A stretch of 64,000 bases of DNA from Catenovulum sp. 2E275 (GCF_025515275.1 NZ_JAOPFU010000007.1:62001-126000); one strand, 5' to 3'. Positions 1-9,323 are shown, counted from the first letter of the stretch. Numbers and translations: made by a program. Notes: generated by a model from the sequence alone, not told the origin.

Positions 1-730
1 TTTATGTAATCACGGCATCCTAATGGTTGCGATGAAATTATACGAGCGCGGAGCCAGTTTAGGTCAGGTCATGGCATTTTTAATCGCTAGCCCTTGGAAC
101 TCATTTACCTTAACTTTAATTTTAATCGGTTTAGTCGGCTTAAAATTAACTTTGTCATTTATTGTATTTTCAATGGTGATAGCTTGGGTGAGCGGTATTA
201 TTTTTGACAAGCTAGAAATGAAAGGCATTGTGCCGACTAATCCAAATAAAACCGATTTACCGGACGATTACCATTTAAAAAGTGATGTAAAGCGTTTATT
301 TAAGGAAGCAGACCATTCAGCTAAAGCCTACATCACTATGCTTAAAGATGGTTTAGTGGGCAGCAAAATGGTTATGCGCTGGATATTTTTTGGCGTGGTA
401 TTAGTTGCATTTTTACGAGCTTTTGTGCCAATGGATATTTTTGAAACTTGGTTTGGTGCAACTTCTGTCGGTTTATTATTAACCTTATTAGCCGCTACCA
501 TTATTGAAGTATGCTCAGAGGGTTCAACTCCAATTGCGGCCGATTTAGTCACCAGAGCAAATGCACCGGGCAATGCATTTACCTTTTTAATGGCTGGGGC
601 ATCAACTGACTATACAGAAATTATGGCGATAAAAGACACAATGAAAAGCTGGAAAATAGCGTTATTTTTACCACTTGTTACTGTGCCTCAAATTTTATTT
701 ATTGGCTGGCTATTAAATAATTTCGCTTAA
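1..730 (+). CDS. Permease of the YraQ/DUF318 (ArsP_1, SO_0444-like) family, 5' end cut by window
   Basis: The C-terminal portion of a polytopic inner-membrane permease. The frame stays open from base 2 through the first ATG at 23, so the gene begins before the window. The residues before that ATG read LCNHGIL and run straight into the motif ERGASLGQVMAFLIASP, which matches the first half of the family's repeated permease core. The second half appears near the end as EVCSEGSTPIAADLV followed by NAFTFLMAGASTDYTEI. At least six hydrophobic stretches are visible, with a charged cytoplasmic loop around residues 70-110 (counted from the ATG). Relatives are annotated as Cu/Zn or organoarsenical efflux permeases. 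The usual Cys pair of that group is replaced here by Cys-Asn-His, so the substrate cannot be assigned. A terminator follows directly. Confidence 0.8.
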   Translation, partial: LCNHGILMVAMKLYERGASLGQVMAFLIASPWNSFTLTLILIGLVGLKLTLSFIVFSMVIAWVSGIIFDKLEMKGIVPTNPNKTDLPDDYHLKSDVKRLFKEADHSAKAYITMLKDGLVGSKMVMRWIFFGVVLVAFLRAFVPMDIFETWFGATSVGLLLTLLAATIIEVCSEGSTPIAADLVTRANAPGNAFTFLMAGASTDYTEIMAIKDTMKSWKIALFLPLVTVPQILFIGWLLNNFA

Positions 731-769
731 AATTTTTAATGCGTTTATCTTAGCTATAACCAATACTAA

Positions 770-800
770 AAAGGCGATTTATAAATCGCCTTTTATTTTT
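770..800 (+). terminator. Rho-independent terminator after the permease gene
   Basis: A GGCGATTTATAAATCGCC hairpin with flanking A and T tracts lies 40 bp after the permease stop. It is nearly symmetrical and may also serve the converging yciH gene. Confidence 0.85.
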
Positions 801-849
801 ATGCCAAGCCAAGTTGCACATTAGTTCAATAAATAATTAAATGGGTCTA

Positions 850-1164
850 TTAGCCACCTGCTAATTTAACTTTATAACCCTGCTTTTCAAGTTCAGCTTT
901 AATCACGTCACGTTTATCGCCTTGAATTTCGATAATCCCGTCTTTCACTGAACCACCCGTTCCGCATTTCTTTTTTAATACCTGAGCAAGTTTTTTAAGC
1001 TCATCACCAACTAATGGTAAACCGGCAACTGTAATCACCCCTTTACCTTTTCGTCCTGCGGTTTCACGACGGATCCGAACAAAGCCATCACTAAAAGTTT
1101 GTGCTTCTTCCTGCTCTTTTTCCGGTTTAATCCGACCGCCATCTGTACTGTAAACTAATGACAT
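850..1164 (-). CDS. yciH: YciH, SUI1/eIF1-type translation factor
   Basis: A 104-residue protein of the SUI1 fold, which in bacteria is an accessory initiation factor homologous to eukaryotic eIF1. The C-terminal two thirds hold the SUI1 core: RKGKGVITVAGLPL, then LKKLAQVLKKKCGTGGSVKDG and IEIQGDKRDVI, ending with KQGYKVKLAGG. The KKCGTGG stretch is the family's most conserved segment. The N-terminal 25 residues are a variable tail (VYSTDGGRIKP), also typical of bacterial YciH. Length agrees with E. coli YciH (about 108). The gene stands alone, convergent with the permease. Identity is firm, while the exact cellular role is poorly defined even in E. coli. Confidence 0.93.
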   Translation of the reverse strand: MSLVYSTDGGRIKPEKEQEEAQTFSDGFVRIRRETAGRKGKGVITVAGLPLVGDELKKLAQVLKKKCGTGGSVKDGIIEIQGDKRDVIKAELEKQGYKVKLAGG

Positions 1165-1315
1165 AATTACCTCGTATAACCAATTTTTTTTGCTAAGTAA
1201 AATCGTGGTTTAAAATCCCAACTATAGCCGTTGCGCTAATATCTTTAACGGCATAAATGTCGAGCTAAAATTTGTTTTATCAAATGAGTTAAAAAGGAAT
1301 CAACCAGAGGTTAGG

Positions 1316-2527
1316 TTAAAGAAATTTTTTACTCACTAAATTTACACAATCCAGCACATCATCTATGGTTTCAAATTGCTCAGCCTGCATCACTAAAGCC
1401 CGACCTAATGCCAGCGCCAAACGCTCTGATTTAGCCCTCACCGCAGTATCTTCAATATTCATAATATCAGCTACATGCGCCAAACCAATTGTCCGGCGAA
1501 TTAACTCAGTTCCAGCAAAACCAATAGCATCAATAAAAATTTGCTGAATCATTTTGTGCTGAAATTCATCCAGTTTAAATGCAACATCGGTTGTTTCTTC
1601 ATTTAATAAGCGGGTAAATTCAGTTTCAAATGTCTGCCATAACTGGCTAATTTGGGTACATAAATAAGCCTGAAATGCTTTAGCAGTTGGTAAATCATTT
1701 AAACCAATCTGGCCTGCATAGTTAAGCAATAAATTACCAATTGGCGAACCGACATCAAAGCCGATTGGCCCATAATAACCAAACTCAGCATCAATCACTT
1801 TGGTGCTGGTTGCAGTGACAAAAATACTGCCGCTGTGTACATCACCATGTAATAACGCTTCAGCATGATTCAAAAATTTATACTTTAATGCCGCCACTTT
1901 ACTTTGCAACGCAAAGTCTTCACGTAATGCCAACACATCTTTTTCTATCAAAGCGTTAAAGCTATTTCGTTCATGTTCACGATATGGGTCTGTAAAAAAT
2001 AAATCTTCGGTAATTAAACACAAATCAGGATTAATAAACTGAGCCACTTTAGCTTTTTTAACTTTAGGATCTAAATAAAAATCAGAGGTATAAAATAAAG
2101 TTTTAGCTAAATAACGCGCAATATGCTTGCCTGTATTTGGATGCTGTTTGCCGTCAATTAAAGCGGCTCGCCAAATTTGATGATCAGATAAATCTTCCAT
2201 CGCCATTAAAGACAGCGGCTCATCAAACTTTAAAATTTTAACCGTATGCTCTGGGCAAATCTCACCATGAATTTGTAAAACCTGAGCTTCAATTCTGGCT
2301 CTGTCGGTACTTAATGGCCAGCTCTCACCAACACAGCGCGCATAAGGCAGCGCTTGTTTAAGAATAACGGATTGTTTGCTGTTTTGGTCTGTTACTTTAA
2401 AAACCAAATTTAAATTACCATCGCCAAATTCGGTTGCTGTTAAATCTGCATCTGCGGGAAAAAAATCAAGCTGATCGCTTGCATAAACTAATGCATCGGC
2501 TTCGTTAAAAATACGGTATTGCCCCAT
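1316..2527 (-). CDS. mtnK: S-methyl-5-thioribose kinase
   Basis: MtnK phosphorylates 5-methylthioribose to its 1-phosphate in the methionine salvage pathway. It has an aminoglycoside-phosphotransferase-like kinase fold. The catalytic loop HGDVHSGSIFV and metal-binding DAEFGYYGPIGFDVG are clear, and a nucleotide-binding stretch (FGDGNLNLVFKV) lies near the N-terminus. I chose the ATG at 2527, preceded by GGAG at correct spacing, giving 403 residues, close to the 399 of Klebsiella MtnK. A TTG at 2560 would add 11 residues but has no ribosome site. The gene is divergent from mtnA, whose product uses the kinase product. No other mtn genes are present in the window. Confidence 0.93.
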   Translation of the reverse strand: MGQYRIFNEADALVYASDQLDFFPADADLTATEFGDGNLNLVFKVTDQNSKQSVILKQALPYARCVGESWPLSTDRARIEAQVLQIHGEICPEHTVKILKFDEPLSLMAMEDLSDHQIWRAALIDGKQHPNTGKHIARYLAKTLFYTSDFYLDPKVKKAKVAQFINPDLCLITEDLFFTDPYREHERNSFNALIEKDVLALREDFALQSKVAALKYKFLNHAEALLHGDVHSGSIFVTATSTKVIDAEFGYYGPIGFDVGSPIGNLLLNYAGQIGLNDLPTAKAFQAYLCTQISQLWQTFETEFTRLLNEETTDVAFKLDEFQHKMIQQIFIDAIGFAGTELIRRTIGLAHVADIMNIEDTAVRAKSERLALALGRALVMQAEQFETIDDVLDCVNLVSKKFL

Positions 2528-2661
2528 TGTTGGCTCCAGAGCTAAATAATATGAATACAAATAAGATGAAAAGGCAGGCTAAATTATATCAATAGCCTCT
2601 GTAAAATTGGTAATGATGTTGGCAAAATAGCGCCCTAAATTCAATTTATTTATCGGCTTAT

Positions 2662-3684
2662 ATGAAAAACCTAATTGCAACCAGTCTCAAATACCAAAAT
2701 GCTGAACTTTATATTTTAGATCAACGCCACCTGCCACATCAAAGCCAATGGCATAAAGTAGAGAATGATGACCAACTGATTGCACATATCAAATCATTAG
2801 CCATTCGTGGTGCACCTTTAATTGGTATTGCCGCGGCGATTTGGATTGGACACTTAGCCGAGCAAGGTGCCAACCAGCAAACATTATTACACAGTTTAGA
2901 AAAACTAAGAGCGTCGCGCCCCACTGCGGTTAATTTAATGAATTATCTGGACAGGTTAAAAGCAGCAATAACAGCCGGCCATTTAGCCGAAAAAGTTAGC
3001 CAGATTAGTATTAATATTTTTGAAGAAGATATTCAACTGTGCCGAAAAATGGCACAACATGGTGCCGAGTTAGTTAAACCCAATGCCAAAATTTTAACGC
3101 ACTGTAATACTGGTAGCTTAGCCACAGCCGGAGTCGGCACAGCTATTGGCGTTATCACAACTGCACATCAGCAAAATAAAAATATTCAAGTTTGGGTAGA
3201 TGAAACCCGCCCACTACTTCAAGGTGGTCGTTTAACCGCATGGGAAATGGAGCAGGCAGGGGTCGCTTACAAAATTATTTGCGATAGCATGGCGGCCTGT
3301 TTAATGGCTCAAGGCGAGGTGGATATGATTTTGGTGGGCGCAGACAGAATCGCAGCCAATGGCGATTTTGCCAATAAAGTAGGTACATACTCGTTAGCTG
3401 TGTTAGCGCATTACCATAATGTGCCGTTTTATGTTGTTGCCCCCAGCACAACGGTTGATCCAGCTTGCCCAAATGGTCAATCAATTCCGATTGAACAAAG
3501 AGACCCAAACGAAATAAAAGGCATAAATGCAGCATTTGGCAGTGTAAGCTGGTCGCCAGAAAAAGCAGCCGTGTATAATCCGGCATTTGATGTCACCCCA
3601 GCAAAATTAGTCACCGGCTGGATTTTAGAAAGCGGTGTTTATAACCAAAATGATATTCAAACTGGCGTGCTTAAAACGTTATAA
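2662..3684 (+). CDS. mtnA: S-methyl-5-thioribose-1-phosphate isomerase
   Basis: MtnA converts methylthioribose-1-phosphate to the ribulose-1-phosphate form. It belongs to the eIF2B-alpha/beta/delta-like aldose isomerase family. Visible family motifs are SLAIRGAPLIGIAAA near residues 47-60, the catalytic-Cys region THCNTGSLATAGVGTA, VWVDETRPLLQGGRLTAWE, and the catalytic-Asp region VGADRIAANGDFANKVGTY. The 340-residue length is normal. The gene is divergently transcribed from mtnK across 134 bp and followed 6 bp later by mutY, probably on the same transcript. The later salvage enzymes (MtnB, MtnC, MtnD) are not here, so the fate of the product cannot be told from this window. Confidence 0.94.
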   Translation: MKNLIATSLKYQNAELYILDQRHLPHQSQWHKVENDDQLIAHIKSLAIRGAPLIGIAAAIWIGHLAEQGANQQTLLHSLEKLRASRPTAVNLMNYLDRLKAAITAGHLAEKVSQISINIFEEDIQLCRKMAQHGAELVKPNAKILTHCNTGSLATAGVGTAIGVITTAHQQNKNIQVWVDETRPLLQGGRLTAWEMEQAGVAYKIICDSMAACLMAQGEVDMILVGADRIAANGDFANKVGTYSLAVLAHYHNVPFYVVAPSTTVDPACPNGQSIPIEQRDPNEIKGINAAFGSVSWSPEKAAVYNPAFDVTPAKLVTGWILESGVYNQNDIQTGVLKTL

Positions 3685-3690
3685 AAATTA

Positions 3691-4740
3691 ATGAGCTTAA
3701 ATAAAACCACAACATTTGGTGATGCAGTGATTAATTGGTATCACCAAAACGGCCGTAAAAACTTGCCTTGGCAGCAAAATAAGACGCTTTATACAACTTG
3801 GTTGAGCGAGGTTATGCTTCAGCAAACTCAAGTCACCACTGTCATCCCCTATTTTCAGCGCTTTACAGAAAAATTTCCGACGTTGGCTGATTTAGCCAAC
3901 GCCCACGAAGATGATGTACTGCAACTCTGGACCGGCTTAGGTTATTACGCCAGAGCTCGAAATTTACTCAAAGCAGCAAAAACTATGATGGCTGAGTATG
4001 GCGAATTTCCACAAAACTTTGAGCAGGTTTTAGCTTTACCCGGCATTGGCCGCTCAACTGCTGGAGCTATTTTATCGCTCACCTTAGCCAAACCTTATCC
4101 AATTTTAGATGGCAATGTTAAACGGGTTTTATGCCGGTATTTTGCCGTTAAAAATTGGTCTGGTGAAAAAAAGACCCAAGATTTATTGTGGCAATATACC
4201 GAAGAAGTTAGCCCAGCATCCGGCATTGAATATTTTAATCAGGCGATGATGGATATTGGGGCAACAATTTGTACCCGCTCAAAACCTAAATGCGAGCAAT
4301 GCCCTTTAATTAAAAGCTGTAAAGCTTATCAACTCGGGCTAACCTCACAATTGCCAGTATCTAAACCCAAAAAAGAAAAACCTGTAAAAAGCACTGTTAT
4401 GCTGGCACTAAAATATAAACAACAAGTGCTGCTGGCAAAACGCCCATCAACAGGTATTTGGGGCGGTTTATTTACCCTGCCAGAATCAGAGCGTTTGTTA
4501 ACCGGTGCTGAAATTGAGCAGTTATTTTCAGTAAAAGTGGATAAGTTAGCTAAATTAACGGATTTTAGGCACACATTTACCCATTATCATCTCGATATTA
4601 CTCCGCTTGTGGCTAACATAAGCCATATTCAGGATTCGATTCGGGATACATCTGAGCGCTGGTTTGAGTTACAATCCGAAGCAGATTTTGGAATGTCAGT
4701 TCCAACCAAAAAAATATTAGCCGAATTAACGGAAAATTAA
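3691..4740 (+). CDS. mutY: A/G-specific adenine DNA glycosylase
   Basis: MutY removes adenine mispaired with 8-oxoguanine. The N-terminal domain has the catalytic Glu in [12 protein letters not shown], the helix-hairpin-helix [13 protein letters not shown] and the catalytic Asp in [14 protein letters not shown]. The [4Fe-4S] loop has the expected Cys-X6-Cys-X2-Cys-X5-Cys spacing ([17 protein letters not shown]). The C-terminal NUDIX-like 8-oxoG-recognition domain starts around residue 230 and contains [11 protein letters not shown] and [12 protein letters not shown]. At 349 residues it matches E. coli MutY. It lies between mtnA (6 bp upstream) and yggX (9 bp downstream). The mutY-yggX pair is conserved in gammaproteobacteria. 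Confidence 0.96.
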   Translation: MSLNKTTTFGDAVINWYHQNGRKNLPWQQNKTLYTTWLSEVMLQQTQVTTVIPYFQRFTEKFPTLADLANAHEDDVLQLWTGLGYYARARNLLKAAKTMMAEYGEFPQNFEQVLALPGIGRSTAGAILSLTLAKPYPILDGNVKRVLCRYFAVKNWSGEKKTQDLLWQYTEEVSPASGIEYFNQAMMDIGATICTRSKPKCEQCPLIKSCKAYQLGLTSQLPVSKPKKEKPVKSTVMLALKYKQQVLLAKRPSTGIWGGLFTLPESERLLTGAEIEQLFSVKVDKLAKLTDFRHTFTHYHLDITPLVANISHIQDSIRDTSERWFELQSEADFGMSVPTKKILAELTEN

Positions 4741-4749
4741 GAGGTCGCT

Positions 4750-5022
4750 ATGTCACGTACAGTTTATTGTCAGTATTTTAAAAAAGATGCCGACGGATTA
4801 GATTTTCAGCTTTATCCGGGTGAAATCGGTAAACGCATTTTTGATAATATTTCCAAAGAAGCTTTTGCGCTTTGGCAGAAAAAACAAACCATGCTGATTA
4901 ACGAGAAAAAAATGAGCATGATGAACCCAGACGACAGAGCTTTTTTAGAGAAAGCCATGATTGAGTTTTTATTTGAAGGCAAAGATGTAGAAATTGAAGG
5001 TTATACCCCGCCGGAAAAATAA
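4750..5022 (+). CDS. yggX: YggX, Fe(II)-trafficking / oxidative damage protection protein
   Basis: A 90-residue cytoplasmic protein linked to iron trafficking and protection of Fe-S clusters from oxidants. The N-terminus [19 protein letters not shown] carries the conserved Cys7. It continues through the family blocks [30 protein letters not shown] and [14 protein letters not shown]. The length is standard. An AGAGGTCGCT ribosome site precedes the ATG. It follows mutY by 9 bp and is probably cotranscribed. A hairpin terminator begins 33 bp after the stop, closing the mtnA-mutY-yggX unit. Confidence 0.95.
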   Translation: MSRTVYCQYFKKDADGLDFQLYPGEIGKRIFDNISKEAFALWQKKQTMLINEKKMSMMNPDDRAFLEKAMIEFLFEGKDVEIEGYTPPEK

Positions 5023-5054
5023 GTTTATACGATTTTCAACCTATGAGAAAAAAT

Positions 5055-5090
5055 AAAGTTAGGCTAAACTCAAAGCCTGACTTTGTTTTA
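5055..5090 (+). terminator. Rho-independent terminator after yggX
   Basis: AAAGTTAGGCT pairs with AGCCTGACTTT (11 pairs, one G-U) around an 8-base loop and is followed by GTTTTA. It lies inside the longest possible reading frame of the next gene, which is one reason to place that gene's start downstream at 5097. Confidence 0.75.
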
Positions 5091-5096
5091 GGAATC

Positions 5097-6092
5097 ATGT
5101 CAAAGGGTATGAGTATATCAATTCCGGTTCATTTTATAGAACGATTAAACGAAGCTAAAAATTTAGATGATACTCTTAACTGTATCACAATTTGGTTACC
5201 ACAATTATTACCAGCAGAACGTGCTAGTATTACCTTTTCAGCCAAAGATAAAGAACGCCTCAAAGTTTATTCATTTCAAGGGAACTCAGCAATTGCCAAG
5301 TCGCTTGATATTCCAGTTGCGACCACATTTGTAGGGAAAGTATTTGAAAGCCAACAGGCTGATATTGCAATTTGCACTGCAGATTCTAAATTTGACGATT
5401 GCAAAATGCTTTATGGTAATGGACTAACTACCTGTTTAGATGTCCCTTTAATAAAAGCAGGAGTTTGTTTCGGAACAATAAATATAGCGCACAGCAAAAG
5501 CGATATTTATACGCATAATCATTTGTGTTACTTGGTTAACCTAGCCAATTTGTTAGCACCTTTTTTATTTGTTTACCATGAACTCAACTCCCAAACGAAG
5601 TTAGCAACTACCGATGAACTAACAGGTATTGCAAATCGAAGAGCTTTTTTTAGTTTTGCAAATAAATTAATGCACGCTTGGTTAGAATCAAATAAAAAGT
5701 TTTTTATCCTAATGATAGACCTGGATTATTTTAAAGAAATAAATGACACATTAGGTCATCCTGTTGGGGATGAAGTATTAAAAGCTTTTAGCCAAAATAT
5801 TATAGATATTATCCCTAAAGATGCTCTATTTTCTCGAGTTGGTGGAGAAGAATTTGCAATTGTTTACCCATGCCAGCAAGCAAGTGATGCTACAAACCTA
5901 GCTGATTTGATTAATAAAATAAGTCATCAAACAGCCAAGCCAATATTATCAGAAAATATTTGTCTAACCGTCAGTATTGGTATTACTCAAGTTTCACCTT
6001 CTGACTTAAAAATAGATCATACAGTGGCACGTGCAGACAAAGCACTATATATGGCTAAAGCCAATGGTAGAAATCAATACTCTGTCGTATAG
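5097..6092 (+). CDS. GAF-GGDEF protein, probable diguanylate cyclase
   Basis: A soluble putative diguanylate cyclase of 331 residues. The N-terminal ~155 residues look like a GAF sensor domain (LPAERASITFSAKD, CLDVPLIKAGVCFGTINIAHS). The C-terminal ~165 residues form a GGDEF domain: DELTGIANRRAFF, MIDLDYFKEINDTLGHPVGDEVL, and the active-site signature SRVGGEEFAIVYP with GGEEF intact. It ends with VARADKALYMAKANGRNQ. No membrane segment is present. The start at 5097 has an AGGA ribosome site. An upstream ATG at 5043 lacks one and would place the yggX terminator inside the gene. The GAF ligand is unknown. Confidence 0.85.
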   Translation: MSKGMSISIPVHFIERLNEAKNLDDTLNCITIWLPQLLPAERASITFSAKDKERLKVYSFQGNSAIAKSLDIPVATTFVGKVFESQQADIAICTADSKFDDCKMLYGNGLTTCLDVPLIKAGVCFGTINIAHSKSDIYTHNHLCYLVNLANLLAPFLFVYHELNSQTKLATTDELTGIANRRAFFSFANKLMHAWLESNKKFFILMIDLDYFKEINDTLGHPVGDEVLKAFSQNIIDIIPKDALFSRVGGEEFAIVYPCQQASDATNLADLINKISHQTAKPILSENICLTVSIGITQVSPSDLKIDHTVARADKALYMAKANGRNQYSVV

Positions 6093-6116
6093 GGCTGGAA
6101 ATAATAAGGAAAACAC

Positions 6117-6152
6117 GATAAATTAACTGTTTTTATATCCAGTTAATTTATC
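6117..6152 (+). promoter_or_regulatory. Perfect hairpin between a Shine-Dalgarno-like AAGGA and the topB start codon
   Basis: GATAAATTAACTG (6117-6129) is perfectly complementary to CAGTTAATTTATC (6140-6152), with a 10-base loop. The second arm ends exactly one base before the topB ATG. There is no ribosome site next to that ATG. AAGGA at 6106-6110 lies 42 bases upstream, but only 6 bases away if the hairpin is folded out. Helix-bridged ribosome sites of this kind are known in T4 phage. It could instead be a T-poor terminator of the preceding gene. Confidence 0.55.
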
Positions 6153-8129
6153 ATGAAATTATATATCGCTGAAAAACCCAGTTTAGCCAGAGCTATTGCG
6201 GCGGTTTTACCTAAGCCACAAAAAAATCAGCAAGGTTATATTGAACTGGCTAATGGCGATTGTATTTCATGGTGTATTGGTCATTTACTGGAAAATGCTG
6301 AGCCTCAAGACTATCAACCAGAATTTAAACAATGGAAAGCAACTGATTTACCGATTATTCCGAGCCAATGGCGGTTAAAAGCCAAACCCAAAACAAAAAG
6401 CCAGCTCAGCGTATTATCTCAATTAATTAAACAAGCTGATCAATTAATTCATGCTGGCGATCCAGACCGTGAAGGTCAACTATTAGTAGATGAAGTATTT
6501 GCTCATTTTAAAGTTAATCAGCAAAAACTGGCGCAAACCCAAAGGCTGTTAATTAGCGATTTAAACCCTAGCGCGGTAAAAACAGCGCTCAATAAATTAC
6601 AAAATAATAAACAGTTTGCAGCCCTTTCAACCTCGGCTTTAGCCAGAAGCCGCGCAGACTGGTTATTTGGGCTAAATTTAACCCGAGCTTACACCTTGCA
6701 AGCCAAGCAGGTCGGTTATCAAAATGTATTATCGGTTGGCCGTGTGCAAACCCCTGTGTTAGGTTTGGTGGTTAGACGCGATCAAGCCATAGATGAATTT
6801 GTTAGCAAGCCTTATTATCAGGTGTTTGCACATGTAAAAATTAATCAAACCACAGGCTTTAGCGCTAAGTGGCAACCAAGCGAAGCTTGCGCCGCTCATT
6901 TAGATGAAGAAGGCCGAGTTTTAAACAAAGCGTTAGCCGAGCATGTGGTCAAACAAATTGAAGGTCAGGATGCATTAATAAAAAAAGCAGAGCAAACGAA
7001 TAAAAAGCAAGCTGCACCACTGCCTTATAATTTATCCGCGCTGCAAATTGATGCAGCCAAAATATTTTCTCTTAGCGCGCAGGATACGCTATCGGTGTGC
7101 CAGAGTTTATATGAAAAACATAAACTGATTACTTACCCAAGATCTGATTGCCGTTATTTGCCTAACGAGCATTTTTTTCAGGCCAAACAAGTGAGCGCAG
7201 CAATTGCCAACAATGCCAGTGAATTGGCAACAGCTTGCCAGCAGGCTAATTTATCGCAAAAAAGTAAAGCATGGAATGACAGTAAAGTAGATGCGCACCA
7301 TGCCATTATTCCAACCGCTAAACAAAGCTCAGCCCAGTTAACCCATAACGAGCAAAAAATTTATCAGTTAATCTGTAAACAATATTTAGTGCAATTTTTT
7401 CCACCTTGGCAATATCAAGACAATAGTATTGAGTGTTTAATTAAAAATGGTTTATTTATCGCCAAGCATAGGCAAACCACAGATTTAGGCTGGAAAACAT
7501 TAATTGGCAGCAAAATTGATAAACAAGCAGATAAAAATGAGCCAAGTGCCACTAATCAAAATAAATTACCAAAAGTAAAAGCCGGTGATATTTATTTATG
7601 CACCCACGGCGAATTAATTGAAAAAATGACTCAGCCACCACAAGCTTTTACCGATGCCAGTTTATTAGCCGCAATGACAGGTATTTCGCGCTATGTCAGC
7701 GATCCTCAGATTCGAAAAATTTTAAAAGAAACCGATGGATTAGGCACAGAAGCAACTCGCGCGGGCATAATAGAACTCCTGTTTAAACGCCAGTTTTTAA
7801 CTCGCTCCGGCAAACAAATTAAAGCCACCGAAACCGGCAAAGCTTTAGTTTTAAGCCTGCCCGAACAATTAACCCTGCCGGATATGACAGCTCAATGGGA
7901 AGCATCGCTGGAAGCCATTTGCCAGCGACAGCTTAATTATCAAAGCTTTATTGAGCCTTTATTGGTTAACCTACAACAACTGGTTGAATTAGCGAAGCAA
8001 GCTCCTAATGAGGCATTAAAACAAGCAGCCAAAAACCAACCTGTAATAACAAAAAGAACGACTAAAAAATTCACGTCCAGATATAAAAAACGAACAAAAT
8101 CGGCCAGCAACAAACCAAAATCATCCTAA
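6153..8129 (+). CDS. topB: DNA topoisomerase III
   Basis: A type IA topoisomerase that decatenates DNA through a 5'-phosphotyrosine intermediate. The Toprim domain at the N-terminus has the start MKLYIAEKPSLARAIA and the metal-binding HAGDPDREGQLLVDEV. The active-site Tyr lies in KLITYPRSDCRYLP near residue 330. SVGRVQTPVLGLVVRRD and DGLGTEATRAGIIELLFKR are further family blocks. The 658-residue length fits E. coli TopB (653). The C-terminus is a short Lys/Arg/Ser-rich tail without zinc ribbons, as usual for TopB. The ATG follows directly on a perfect hairpin (6117-6152). Confidence 0.96.
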   Translation: MKLYIAEKPSLARAIAAVLPKPQKNQQGYIELANGDCISWCIGHLLENAEPQDYQPEFKQWKATDLPIIPSQWRLKAKPKTKSQLSVLSQLIKQADQLIHAGDPDREGQLLVDEVFAHFKVNQQKLAQTQRLLISDLNPSAVKTALNKLQNNKQFAALSTSALARSRADWLFGLNLTRAYTLQAKQVGYQNVLSVGRVQTPVLGLVVRRDQAIDEFVSKPYYQVFAHVKINQTTGFSAKWQPSEACAAHLDEEGRVLNKALAEHVVKQIEGQDALIKKAEQTNKKQAAPLPYNLSALQIDAAKIFSLSAQDTLSVCQSLYEKHKLITYPRSDCRYLPNEHFFQAKQVSAAIANNASELATACQQANLSQKSKAWNDSKVDAHHAIIPTAKQSSAQLTHNEQKIYQLICKQYLVQFFPPWQYQDNSIECLIKNGLFIAKHRQTTDLGWKTLIGSKIDKQADKNEPSATNQNKLPKVKAGDIYLCTHGELIEKMTQPPQAFTDASLLAAMTGISRYVSDPQIRKILKETDGLGTEATRAGIIELLFKRQFLTRSGKQIKATETGKALVLSLPEQLTLPDMTAQWEASLEAICQRQLNYQSFIEPLLVNLQQLVELAKQAPNEALKQAAKNQPVITKRTTKKFTSRYKKRTKSASNKPKSS

Positions 8130-8285
8130 TAACTAGCGTAATTTTTGCCAACCCGATCACATCCACCCAAGCTAAAGTTTGAAGCTCTACACAGTTTTGT
8201 TGCTGCAGTGTTGTTTAATCGTAAATTCCCGTCTTAAATTTATTACGAACTTGATTCGAAACATTAGAAGTATTCGGGAGTATAT

Positions 8286-9323
8286 ATGAAACATTTAAAA
8301 CCAACCTTATCAGCCGTTGCATTAGCATTAGGTCTCGCAGCTTGCGGTGGTAGTTCAGATGATTCTAATAACGAAGGTAGTGAACAAAGCGCCAAGTTTT
8401 CATTAGGTGTATCAGATGCAGCAGTTGAAGGTGCATCTGAGGTTAATATTTTTGTAAAACAAATTACCCTGCGTAATGACGCAGGTGAAGATACTGTAAT
8501 TGAAACAACAGACGAAAATAATCAGCCGGAAAAAATTAACCTACTGGATTTTCAAGGAAGTGCAGCATATCAACTGGTAACGAATTTAGAAGTTGAAGCT
8601 GGTGATTATCAATGGATTCGTATGGATATAGTGAATGGCACGGAAGCCGACATCACTCAAACCAGTCATATTGTGTTTGAAGATGCTAGTGTAAGACCAT
8701 TAGTCGTTAGTCGAAAAGGCAATGATGGTGTAGGTGAAATCCAGCTCAATGATTTTGAGTTGAATCAAGGCGAAAATAGCTTTGTTGTAGAATTTGACTT
8801 AAAACGTTCATTGGTTGATCCACAAAATAATCAGGATATTAAATTAAAACCAACAGGTGTTCGTTTAGAAAACTTAATTTCCTCTGGTCATATCTCTGGT
8901 TCAATCAGCGCAGAAGTGATAGGCGCATGTGAAGTCGATAATGCCTCTTTTGCCGGAACCGGTGGTGAATTTGGCCATGCTGTTTATTTATACGATGATG
9001 ATGTAACCGCACAAACTGCACTGGATATTGATGATACAGATTCAGAGCTAACACCGCATGCAACAGCTAGCTTAGTAATGAACAGCGAAACTGGCGATTA
9101 TGACTTTGAATTTGGTTTTGTTGGTGAGGGCGATTATTCATTAGGTTATACCTGTGTATCGCATTTAGATGATGCTGAAAATATGGATGAAGATTTCAGT
9201 TTATATGCATTTAAAGGCGAGCCAGTTAATGTTGAAGCCAATGTGACCAGCTCTACCAGCTTAGCATTGGGCGACATTATTGAAGTAGAGATTAATGTTG
9301 AAACTGAGGCTCAGGCTCAATAA
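8286..9323 (+). CDS. DUF4382 lipoprotein
   Basis: A 345-residue exported lipoprotein. The signal peptide MKHLKPTLSAVALALGLAAC ends in the lipobox LAAC, followed by a Gly/Ser/Asp/Asn-rich linker. Residues ~37-190 match the DUF4382 pattern (FSLGVSDAAVEGASEVNIFV, then VEAGDYQWIRMDI and VVEFDLKRSLV), a beta-sandwich domain common in secreted proteins of marine bacteria. The C-terminal ~150 residues form a second beta-rich region resembling a carboxypeptidase-regulatory-like fold (GDYDFEFGFVGEGDYSLGYTC), with Cys residues that could form a disulfide. The protein is very acidic. The start has a GGGAG ribosome site. No function is known. It stands alone and is closed by a strong terminator. Confidence 0.8.
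   Translation: MKHLKPTLSAVALALGLAACGGSSDDSNNEGSEQSAKFSLGVSDAAVEGASEVNIFVKQITLRNDAGEDTVIETTDENNQPEKINLLDFQGSAAYQLVTNLEVEAGDYQWIRMDIVNGTEADITQTSHIVFEDASVRPLVVSRKGNDGVGEIQLNDFELNQGENSFVVEFDLKRSLVDPQNNQDIKLKPTGVRLENLISSGHISGSISAEVIGACEVDNASFAGTGGEFGHAVYLYDDDVTAQTALDIDDTDSELTPHATASLVMNSETGDYDFEFGFVGEGDYSLGYTCVSHLDDAENMDEDFSLYAFKGEPVNVEANVTSSTSLALGDIIEVEINVETEAQAQ

Noticed and set aside
2528-2560. TTG start for mtnK at 2560
   Set aside because: No ribosome site and no family similarity in the added residues; ATG 2527 has GGAG and the usual length.
5043-5096. Upstream start for the GAF-GGDEF gene
   Set aside because: The added stretch is the terminator hairpin of yggX and lacks a ribosome site.
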